Source of the DNA: Nisaea acidiphila
GTDB taxonomy: Bacteria; Pseudomonadota; Alphaproteobacteria; Thalassobaculales; Thalassobaculaceae
DNA length: 64,000 nt
Reading direction: 5' to 3'
NCBI RefSeq assembly: GCF_024662015.1
Contig: NZ_CP102480.1
Span: 1,708,501 to 1,772,500 of the forward strand
Shown: positions 17,483 to 24,422 of the stretch, one piece after another
How the letters are laid out: each line of letters begins with the position of its first letter
How positions within the stretch are numbered: the first letter of the stretch is position 1
Translations under genes and position numbers: made by a program
Notes under the pieces: generated by a model
What the model saw: only the letters and a program-made list of their open reading frames with translations
Database searches by the model: none
Told to the model about the DNA's origin: nothing

Positions 17483-18234
17483 AGATGGGCTCCCCCGAGG
17501 TAGGCTTCCTGGACCCGCGGATCGCCCTTGATATCTTCCGGCTTGCCTTCGGCAATGACGGTTCCCTGGGCCATGACGGAGATCTTGCTGGCGAGCGAAA
17601 ACACCACATGCATATCGTGCTCGATCACGATCTTGGTGATGCCGCGCTCGCCGATCTTCTTCAGCAGGTCGATGGTCTTGTTGGTATCGGCGCGGGACAT
17701 GCCGGCAGTCGGCTCGTCCAGCAGGAGGAGCTTCGGATCCTGCACCAGGCACATCGCCAACTCCAGACGCCTCTTGTCACCGCGGCTCAGCTCATTTGCG
17801 GTCACGTCCGCCTTGCTGCCGAGATCGACATCCTCGAGCATCGCCATCGCGCGATCCACGATGTCCTTTTCGGCCGCCACCGCCGACCAGGCATTGATCG
17901 AGAAGGCCCCATCCCGCTTGGCGAGCGCCGGGATCATAACGTTCTCCACCAACGTCAGATCGCCGAAGATCTCCGGCGTCTGGAACACCCGGCTGACGCC
18001 GAGCTGATTGATCTCGTGCGGCTGCCGGTTCAGCAGCGATGCGCCATCGAAATCGACGGTGCCCGTATCCGGCTCAAGGCGGCCGACGAAACAGTTGAGC
18101 AATGTCGATTTGCCGGCGCCGTTCGGCCCGATGATCGCGTGCACGGTTCCGGCTTCGACGTCGATATTGACGTCATTCAGCGCCTTCAAGCCTCCGAAGC
18201 GCTTGTTGACCCCTTTAACTGAGAGAATTCCCAT
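17479..18234 (-). CDS. livG: Branched-chain amino acid-type ABC transporter ATPase (LivG family)
   Basis: 251 residues. Starts GILSVKGVNKRFGGLKALND, a typical LivG N terminus, with Walker A IIGPNGAGKSTL, the LivG insert region VSRVFQTPEIFGDLTLVENV, signature ELSRGDKRRLEL (an LSxGD/KR variant in place of LSGGQ) and Walker B LLLLDEPTAGMS. It pairs with LivF to power the LivH/LivM channel. The signature variant SRGDKR is seen in a subset of Liv-type ATPases linked to urea or other non-amino-acid substrates, so the substrate should not be assumed to be leucine. Confidence 0.9.
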   Translation of the reverse strand: MGILSVKGVNKRFGGLKALNDVNIDVEAGTVHAIIGPNGAGKSTLLNCFVGRLEPDTGTVDFDGASLLNRQPHEINQLGVSRVFQTPEIFGDLTLVENVMIPALAKRDGAFSINAWSAVAAEKDIVDRAMAMLEDVDLGSKADVTANELSRGDKRRLELAMCLVQDPKLLLLDEPTAGMSRADTNKTIDLLKKIGERGITKIVIEHDMHVVFSLASKISVMAQGTVIAEGKPEDIKGDPRVQEAYLGGAHL

Positions 18235-18245
18235 CGATCCGCTCC

Positions 18246-19454
18246 TTATTCCGCCGGGTGTGCGTTGGGGGTCGTCGCACCGCCGGTGCTATCGGAACTG
18301 TTCCGGCGGCGGAAGAGCCTGCCGAGACGCTGCCCGCCCTCGACGACACCGCCCGGCAGGAAAATCACGACAAGCATGAACATGATCCCGAGGGTGAGAT
18401 GCCAGCCTTTGCCGATGAACGGGTGGATCATGAAGACGAAGACATCCTGAGCGCTCTCGGGAAGGAAGGAGAACCAGTTGTAGAGCACGTTGTCGTTGAT
18501 CTTCGAGAAGATGTTCTCGAAGTATTTGATGACGCCTGCCCCGAGAACCGGCCCAAGAAGTGTTCCCGCACCGCCGAGGATCGTCATCAGCACGACCTCG
18601 CCGCTAGCAGTCCATTGCATGCGCTCTGCTCCGGCCAGCGGATCCATGGCAACCATCAGTCCGCCGGCAAGCCCGGCATACATGCCGGAGATGACGAACG
18701 CAGCGAGCGTATAGGGCTTCGGATTCTTTCCTGTGTAGCGCAAACGGTGCTGGTTCGTCTTGACCGCGCGCAGCATCATGCCAAACGGCGACCGGAAGAT
18801 CCGGAGCGAGATGTAAAACGCGACCAGCATCACGATGGCGCAGAGATAATAGCCGAAATTGAACGTGAACACCCACGGACCGAGCGCGAGATCGAACCCG
18901 TCACGCATCTCGATGCCGAAGAAATTTGTCGCAGGGATCGAACCGTCCATCCGGCTGACGTCCAAGATACGGGGATCGTCGAGCGCCAGTTGCAGGCCTG
19001 TCTCGCCGTTCGTGATCGGCGTCAGCACCGAGTACGCGAGCGCGAAGGACATCTGCGCGAAAGCAAGCGTGAGGATCGAGAAGTAGATCCCGGAGCGCCG
19101 CAGCGAGATGTATCCGACCACGGCCGAAAACAGACCGGCGAATATCACCGAAACGATGATCGCCGGCACGACGTTCATGGTCAGCAGTTTCAGCATCCAG
19201 ACACCTGCATAGGAGCCGACACCGAGGAAGGCCGCGTGTCCGAAACTGAGATACCCGGTCAGTCCGAAGAGGATATTGAAGCCGATCGCGAAGATCCCAA
19301 AGATGACGAACCGCTGCATCAGGTCCGGATAACCGGCATTGAACTGCGCCAGCTCGGATCCTTCGGGGAACGGATTGAGCACGAAGGGGGCAAGCAGCGT
19401 TAGCGCGATGACGACCAGGAACAGCGTTTGGTCTTTGCTGTTAAGTCCCAGCAT
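18246..19454 (-). CDS. livM: Branched-chain amino acid-type ABC permease (LivM family)
   Basis: 402-residue inner-membrane permease with about ten hydrophobic segments. Motifs include [22 protein letters not shown] near 60-80, the [12 protein letters not shown] segment, and [22 protein letters not shown], all characteristic of LivM. It is longer than typical LivM (about 330-420 range, upper part) because of an extended loop around 150-190. It lies between livH and livG with 3-11 bp gaps. Confidence 0.9.
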   Translation of the reverse strand: MLGLNSKDQTLFLVVIALTLLAPFVLNPFPEGSELAQFNAGYPDLMQRFVIFGIFAIGFNILFGLTGYLSFGHAAFLGVGSYAGVWMLKLLTMNVVPAIIVSVIFAGLFSAVVGYISLRRSGIYFSILTLAFAQMSFALAYSVLTPITNGETGLQLALDDPRILDVSRMDGSIPATNFFGIEMRDGFDLALGPWVFTFNFGYYLCAIVMLVAFYISLRIFRSPFGMMLRAVKTNQHRLRYTGKNPKPYTLAAFVISGMYAGLAGGLMVAMDPLAGAERMQWTASGEVVLMTILGGAGTLLGPVLGAGVIKYFENIFSKINDNVLYNWFSFLPESAQDVFVFMIHPFIGKGWHLTLGIMFMLVVIFLPGGVVEGGQRLGRLFRRRNSSDSTGGATTPNAHPAE

Positions 19455-19457
19455 CTA

Positions 19458-20489
19458 TCACTCCTCCATCACGCCCTTGCGGCCCATGAGGCCACGCGGA
19501 CGCGTTAACAGAATTATAATTGCAACCAGGTAGATGATGATCTGGTTGATACCCGGCAGCAGCGCGACGATCTCGCCCATGGACGCGAAGGACTCCAGCA
19601 CGCCCAGCAGAAAACCTGCGGCGACCGCCCCTCCGAGCGACCCCATGCCGCCGACCACGACCACGACGAAGGACAGAACCAGGAAGTCCATCCCCATGTG
19701 ATAGTTCGGCGAGTTGATCGGGGTGTACATCACGCCCGCGAGGCCGGCCACGCAGGCCGCGATTGCGAACATGATCGTGAACCGCTTGTCGATATTGATT
19801 CCGAGGAGACCGACGGTCTCTCGGTCCGCCATGCCGGCGCGCACGACCATGCCAAAGGTCGTGTATCTGAGAAAAGCGAATACGCCCCCGATGATCACCG
19901 TCGCGAACAGGAAATAGACCAGACGCCAATACGGATAGATGATCGAGCCTGCGTCGAACCCGATCGCGGCACCGATATCGGCGCTACCGGTCAATGCCTG
20001 CGGCGCGGGTGTCGGAATCGGGTTGGCGCCGTAGAAATACTTGATGATTTCCTGCAGCACGATCGCCAGTCCAAAAGTCACGAGGATCTGATCGGCGTGC
20101 GGGCGCTTGTAGAAGTATTTGATCAGGCCGCGTTCCATCGTCAGACCGATCAGGATCATGACCGGTATGGCAAACAGGATCGACAATGGCACCGACCATT
20201 CGATCATGGCCGCGCCGGCATCGGCGCCGAACCAGTCATAGACATACGGCGTTTCGACCTTGAGGGGATTGCCGAGGAAGTCTTTGCGGACCGGGTCGAT
20301 GGTCTCGTAGGAAAACTGGAAGATCTTGTTCAGCGTGACCGCACAAAATGCGCCAAGCATGAACAGCGCCCCGTGCGCAAAATTGACCACGCCCAAGGTG
20401 CCGAAGATCAAGGTGAGACCGAGCGCGATCAGCGCATAGGCGCTGCCTTTGTCCAGTCCGTTCAGAATTTGAAGTAAAATCGCGTCCAT
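19458..20489 (-). CDS. livH: Branched-chain amino acid-type ABC permease (LivH family)
   Basis: 343-residue permease. The N terminus LNGLDKGSAYALIALGLTLI and GVVNFAHGALFMLGAF are LivH signatures; VVVGGMGSLGGAVAAGFLLG near the C terminus is the ATPase-contact region. An extra loop of about 45 residues (about 50-95) separates the first helices, making it longer than LivH of Escherichia coli (308). It is separated from the binding-protein gene upstream by about 100 bp with two perfect hairpins. Confidence 0.9.
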   Translation of the reverse strand: MDAILLQILNGLDKGSAYALIALGLTLIFGTLGVVNFAHGALFMLGAFCAVTLNKIFQFSYETIDPVRKDFLGNPLKVETPYVYDWFGADAGAAMIEWSVPLSILFAIPVMILIGLTMERGLIKYFYKRPHADQILVTFGLAIVLQEIIKYFYGANPIPTPAPQALTGSADIGAAIGFDAGSIIYPYWRLVYFLFATVIIGGVFAFLRYTTFGMVVRAGMADRETVGLLGINIDKRFTIMFAIAACVAGLAGVMYTPINSPNYHMGMDFLVLSFVVVVVGGMGSLGGAVAAGFLLGVLESFASMGEIVALLPGINQIIIYLVAIIILLTRPRGLMGRKGVMEE

Positions 20490-20518
20490 GACGCCATCCC
20501 CTGTGGGTCCGACAGGTT

Positions 20519-20575
20519 GCTCGAGTCGCGCCCCTCGCGACTCGAGCAGCCGACCGTGCCATCAGGCACGGTCGG
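20519..20575 (-). promoter_or_regulatory. Two tandem perfect hairpins between binding-protein gene and livH
   Basis: The first has 12-bp arms GCTCGAGTCGCG / CGCGACTCGAGC around 5 nt. The second has 11-bp arms CCGACCGTGCC / GGCACGGTCGG around ATCA. No T-tract follows, so they look like mRNA-stabilising or attenuating structures that let the binding protein be made in excess over the membrane subunits, a known pattern in ABC operons. Confidence 0.7.
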
Positions 20576-20593
20576 CATGATGGGTGTTCTAGA

Positions 20594-21943
20594 CTAGGCG
20601 CCCGGGTTACAGGTGCCGAGGCTACCGCCCGCGAACTGCGGGTGATCCGGCGCGTAGGTGACCTGAGAGACCGGCGTAACCTCGACGATCTCAAGCAAAT
20701 CGAACTCCGAAGTCGGGTTCTCTTTACCCTTCACGACCAGCACGTCTTTGAAGCACTGGTGATCGTCCGCACGGTACAGCGTCTTGCCGTTGCCCATACC
20801 ATCGAACTCGAAGCCTTCGAGAGCTTCGGCAACGGCGCACGGGTTGAAGCTGCCGGCCCGCTCGACGGCATCGGCATAGAGCAGAGCCTGGACGTAGCAG
20901 GTGTGTGCGGCCTGGCTCGGCGGGAAACCATACTTGGTGCCGAAGGACTTAACGAAGGCCTTGGAGCCCTCGTCCTGCAGCGACCAATGCCAGTTCGTCG
21001 AACCGAAGATGCCCTTAACGTTCTCGCCCGCGCCCTTGGCCATCAGACGCGAGTAGAGCGGAACCACGATCTCGAAGTTCTTGCCGTTGACGCTGCGCTC
21101 GCGCAGGCCGAACTGAACGGCGTTGGTGAGAGAGTTCACCATGTTGCCGCCATAGTGGTTCAGCACGAGCACGTCGGCGTCGGACTGCAGGACCGGCGTG
21201 ATGTAGGACGAGAAGTCGGTCTGAGCCAGCGGAGTCTTGACCGCAGCGACGGTCTCCCAACCCATTGCTTCGGTCGAGCTGCGGACGGCTTCTTCCGTCG
21301 TGTAGCCCCAGTTGTAATCGGCCGTCAGGTGGTAGGCTTTACGGTCGTTGCCGTAGGCTTTGCCGAGCACCGGCGCAAGCGCCGCACCGGACATGTAGCT
21401 GTTGAAGAAGTGCCGGAAACCGTTGGCCTTTTTGTCCTTACCCGTGGTGTCGTTGGAGTGGGTCAGGCCAGCCATGAAGATCACGCCGGCTTCCTGACAC
21501 AGAGCCTGCACGGCCACGGCGACACCGGAGGAAGACCCGCCGGTGATCATGATCGCGCCGTCTTTCTCGATCATCGACTTCGCCGATGCTCGGGCCGCGT
21601 CCGACTTGGTCTGCGTGTCGCCGGTGACATACTCGACCTTCTTGCCGAGGATACCGGCACCCTTGAGGGCCTTGGACGAGAACGTGTTCAGCATCCCGCC
21701 GTCGCCGCCACCATTGAGGTGCTCGACCGCGAGCTCGTAGGCGCGGAGCTCATCCGCACCCTCGTCCGCATAAGGGCCTGTCTGCGGGACGTTGAAACCG
21801 AGGGTGACGCTGCCGCCCTTCGGTTCGTTCGTAAAGGCATTCGCGGTACGAGTGAAGATCGTCGGAGCCGCAAGGCTGACGCCGACCAGGGCCGAGCCTT
21901 TCAGCAGGCCACGGCGAGTGACGTCCGTAGTGAACTTTGCCAT
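20594..21943 (-). CDS. Tat-exported ABC substrate-binding protein (Peripla_BP_6 type)
   Basis: 449-residue periplasmic binding protein of the Liv/Urt/Amt family. The N terminus carries a twin-arginine signal TRRGLLKG (residues 9-16) followed by a hydrophobic segment to about residue 36 (TANA|FTN). The domain begins VTLGFNVPQTGPYADEGADE and includes ITGGSSSGVAVAVQALCQEAG. It is longer than LivJ/K (about 370) and has four cysteines. First gene of the livHMGF operon. The neighbouring acyl-CoA-responsive regulator hints at a short-chain acid or amide substrate, but branched-chain amino acids remain possible. Confidence 0.88.
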   Translation of the reverse strand: MAKFTTDVTRRGLLKGSALVGVSLAAPTIFTRTANAFTNEPKGGSVTLGFNVPQTGPYADEGADELRAYELAVEHLNGGGDGGMLNTFSSKALKGAGILGKKVEYVTGDTQTKSDAARASAKSMIEKDGAIMITGGSSSGVAVAVQALCQEAGVIFMAGLTHSNDTTGKDKKANGFRHFFNSYMSGAALAPVLGKAYGNDRKAYHLTADYNWGYTTEEAVRSSTEAMGWETVAAVKTPLAQTDFSSYITPVLQSDADVLVLNHYGGNMVNSLTNAVQFGLRERSVNGKNFEIVVPLYSRLMAKGAGENVKGIFGSTNWHWSLQDEGSKAFVKSFGTKYGFPPSQAAHTCYVQALLYADAVERAGSFNPCAVAEALEGFEFDGMGNGKTLYRADDHQCFKDVLVVKGKENPTSEFDLLEIVEVTPVSQVTYAPDHPQFAGGSLGTCNPGA

Positions 21944-22047
21944 GTATTCCTCCCTTTATTTTTCGGAGCGACATCTGATCCCAACGCGCCACTCCGGTTT
22001 TGAGCATAATGGTCGCTCGGTCAACGAGACTACGCACAAGCAGTTAA

Positions 22048-22141
22048 CTTGCGAATAAGTATTTGAAATAAGCGCGTTTTTTTGTAAATATCCACTTGCA
22101 ACGAATGAGAGATTTGTAAATAATTTACGCTGCGTCGCAGC
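22048..22141. promoter_or_regulatory. Repeated TTTGTAAAT-like motifs in the divergent promoter region
   Basis: TTTGTAAAT occurs at 22081-22089 and again at 22113-22121, exactly 32 bp apart (about three helical turns). Related copies are CTTGCGAAT (22048-22056), TTTGAAAT (22062-22069) and CTTGCAACG (22095-22103). They resemble the TTTGCAAA core reported for RamB/PrpR-type regulators, to which the adjacent protein belongs. A 13-bp palindrome GCTGCGTCGCAGC follows at 22129-22141. Operator function is inferred. Confidence 0.5.
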
Positions 22142-22167
22142 AAGACGAGATAAAACAAGAGGTTGGA

Positions 22168-23679
22168 ATGGCCCGGACACCGATCGGAATGCGGCTGCGC
22201 GAACGACGCAAGAGCCTCGGGCGCACACAGGCGGAACTCGCCAACCTCGTCGGCATCTCCCCCTCCTATCTCAACCTGATCGAACACAACAAAAGGCAGG
22301 TCGGCGGTGCGCTGCTGCGCCGCCTCGCCGAAACGCTCGAGGTCGGGATAGACTATCTGGACGGCGCCGCCGAAAGGCGCCTGATCCAGGATCTGGACGA
22401 GATCGCCGCCGATCCGCTGCACGCGGATCTCGGGATCGACCCCGAGAGCGCGGCCGATCTTGTCGCCCGGCACCGCCCCTGGGCGAGCCTCATGGTCAAG
22501 CAGCACCGCGAGACCCTCGACCAGATGGAAACGGTTCGGGCGCTTTCCGACCGGTTGAGCCAGGACCCTTTCCTGTCAGACGCGGTCCACGGAATGCTCT
22601 CCAACATCGCCGCGATCCGCTCGACCTCGGAGATTCTTGCCAGCGTCGCGGACATCCCCGAGGACCAGCAATTGCGGTTTCACCGGAACCTCGCCGAGGA
22701 GAGCGCCCGGCTTTCGGACATTGCGCAGGCCATGGCCGGGTATTTTGACCGGGCCCCATCCCGCCTCGGATCCGTCACGCCGGCGGAGGAAGTGGACGAC
22801 TTCCTGCTGGAGCACCAGAACTACTTCGCCGCCATCGAAGAGGCCGTGGAGGGTTTCTCAGAGAGTCTCGGATGCGATCCCGTCGCACCGGAATTCGAGA
22901 GCGTGGCGCACCGCGTACTGGCCGAACGCAGCCCGGAGCTGGTCGCGGCCCTGGAAACCGCGACGGCAGAGCTTCCGGCAGCGAGCCGGCGTTTCGCTTT
23001 TGCCCGAGCGCTTGCGGTGTCCGCACTTCGCGAGGAGATCGAGGACATCGCGGCCTCGGCGGAATTGCTCACAAGCGACGCAGCCCTGGTTCGGGCGCGG
23101 CGCGCCCTGCAATCCTATGCCGCAGCGGCGCTGCTCATGCCCTACGACCGGTTCCGCGACGCGGCCATCGCCTGCCGCTACGACATCGATACGCTGCAAT
23201 ACCGGTTCGGGGTCAGCCTGGAGCAGACCTGCCACCGCCTCGCCTCGCTCCGGCGGCCGGGCGCCGAAGGCGTGCCTTTCGCCTTCATGCGCTCCGACCC
23301 GGCGGGCTACATCACCAAACGCCTGCCCCTGCGGGACCTGCCGCTGCCGCGCTACGGCGGCGCCTGTCCGCTCTGGGCGATTTATCGCGCCTTCCAGACG
23401 CCCGACCGGGTTTCCAGGCACCTGGTGGAGTTTCCTGACCGCAGCCGCTTCGTCTTCATCGCCAGAACGGTGGCAAAACACGCCACCGGATTCGACCGCC
23501 CCAGGCACCTCGTTTCCATCATGCTCGGCTGCGATGCGCTCTACGCTCCCGATATCGTCTACGGAGACGGACTGGACCTTTCGGCGAAATCGGCCGCGGA
23601 ACCGGTCGGCTCCGCCTGCCGTGTCTGCCCGCGCGAGGACTGCCGGCACCGCCAGGAACACCCGATTACCGGGAGCTGA
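22168..23679 (+). CDS. Short-chain acyl-CoA regulator, XRE family (ScfR/PrpR/RamB type)
   Basis: 503-residue transcription factor. Residues about 5-62 form an XRE helix-turn-helix (TQAELANLVGISPSYLNLIE). A long middle part aligns with the ImmA-like region, then the conserved C-terminal domain (about 305-500) shows YAAAALLMPYDRF, CRYDIDTLQYRFGVSLEQTC, GGACPLW and a cysteine cluster GSACRVCPREDC. In PrpR this domain binds short-chain acyl-CoA and an iron-sulfur cluster. No HExxH zinc-protease motif is visible in the middle part. It is divergent from the ABC operon and precedes a two-component set, so it likely controls both itself and the transporter. Confidence 0.85.
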   Translation: MARTPIGMRLRERRKSLGRTQAELANLVGISPSYLNLIEHNKRQVGGALLRRLAETLEVGIDYLDGAAERRLIQDLDEIAADPLHADLGIDPESAADLVARHRPWASLMVKQHRETLDQMETVRALSDRLSQDPFLSDAVHGMLSNIAAIRSTSEILASVADIPEDQQLRFHRNLAEESARLSDIAQAMAGYFDRAPSRLGSVTPAEEVDDFLLEHQNYFAAIEEAVEGFSESLGCDPVAPEFESVAHRVLAERSPELVAALETATAELPAASRRFAFARALAVSALREEIEDIAASAELLTSDAALVRARRALQSYAAAALLMPYDRFRDAAIACRYDIDTLQYRFGVSLEQTCHRLASLRRPGAEGVPFAFMRSDPAGYITKRLPLRDLPLPRYGGACPLWAIYRAFQTPDRVSRHLVEFPDRSRFVFIARTVAKHATGFDRPRHLVSIMLGCDALYAPDIVYGDGLDLSAKSAAEPVGSACRVCPREDCRHRQEHPITGS

Positions 23680-23782
23680 TCTTCGTGAGCCTACTTGCGT
23701 CGCCATCAACCTCAGTTAAACTCCGGGAAAACCGGCATCCATGGAACGACCGGGAAAACAAGGAGGCATTGGGGGAAACAGC

Positions 23783-24154
23783 GTGACGACACGCGTCTTT
23801 ATCGCCGAGGACGAGCCGAACATCCTTGAATCTCTGAGCTTTCTGCTCGGACGCGAGGGATGGGAGGTGACAAGCGCGCTGGACGGCAACGCCGCACTGG
23901 AACAACTCAACAATGAAGCGCTGCCGGATGTGGTGATCCTCGACATCATGCTGCCGCACCGGAACGGCTTCGAGATCCTGCGCCAGCTGCGCGCATCGCC
24001 ACGTACCAATAAACTTCCGGTCATCGTCCTTACCGCCAAGGGCCAGGAAAAGGATCGCAAGACCGCGGAGGAGATCGGCGCCGACGCATTCGTCACCAAG
24101 CCGTTCTCGAACCGCGACGTCGTCGACCAGGTCCGCAGGCTGGCCGGGCTCTAG
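23783..24154 (+). CDS. Single-receiver response regulator paired with SSS-domain kinase
   Basis: CheY-like receiver of 123 residues if the GTG at 23783 is used (preceded by GGGGGAA); an in-frame ATG at 23741 gives 137 residues. Acidic pocket FIAEDEPNI, phospho-Asp in VVILDIMLPHRNG, switch Thr in VIVLTAKG, Lys in FVTKPFSNRDV. No DNA-binding domain. Only 4 bp separate it from the small membrane gene and the kinase that follow, so the three form one signalling unit. Confidence 0.85.
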   Translation: MTTRVFIAEDEPNILESLSFLLGREGWEVTSALDGNAALEQLNNEALPDVVILDIMLPHRNGFEILRQLRASPRTNKLPVIVLTAKGQEKDRKTAEEIGADAFVTKPFSNRDVVDQVRRLAGL

Positions 24155-24158
24155 AGAC

Positions 24159-24422
24159 ATGCGCCCCACATCGCCCAGCATTGCCGCGAAGTTTCGTGAC
24201 GCGGCCTTTCTGCTGCCGCTGTCGGGGCTCTTTCTCCTCATGCCGCCCCTGATCGATCTCTTTACCGGCTCCGAGAAGCTGTTCGGCATCCCGCTTATCG
24301 TCGCCTTTATCTTCGGACTCTGGACCGCGTTGATCCTGATTGCCTTCTGGTTCTCGCACCGGCTGAGCGATCCGGAGCACCACGCGCCGCCGCCGCCGGA
24401 CAGCGTTTCGCCGGGGCGCTGA
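24159..24422 (+). CDS. Small two-helix membrane protein, symporter small-subunit-like
   Basis: 87 residues with two hydrophobic segments (about 15-36 and 44-67). Layout, size and the motif LFGIPLIVAFIFGLWTALILIAFW resemble the small subunits (DUF4212/DUF485-like) encoded just before sodium:solute symporters. Its stop overlaps the start of the kinase (TGATG), whose N-terminal half is itself a symporter domain. It probably associates with that domain. Assignment to a named family is tentative. Confidence 0.6.
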   Translation: MRPTSPSIAAKFRDAAFLLPLSGLFLLMPPLIDLFTGSEKLFGIPLIVAFIFGLWTALILIAFWFSHRLSDPEHHAPPPPDSVSPGR

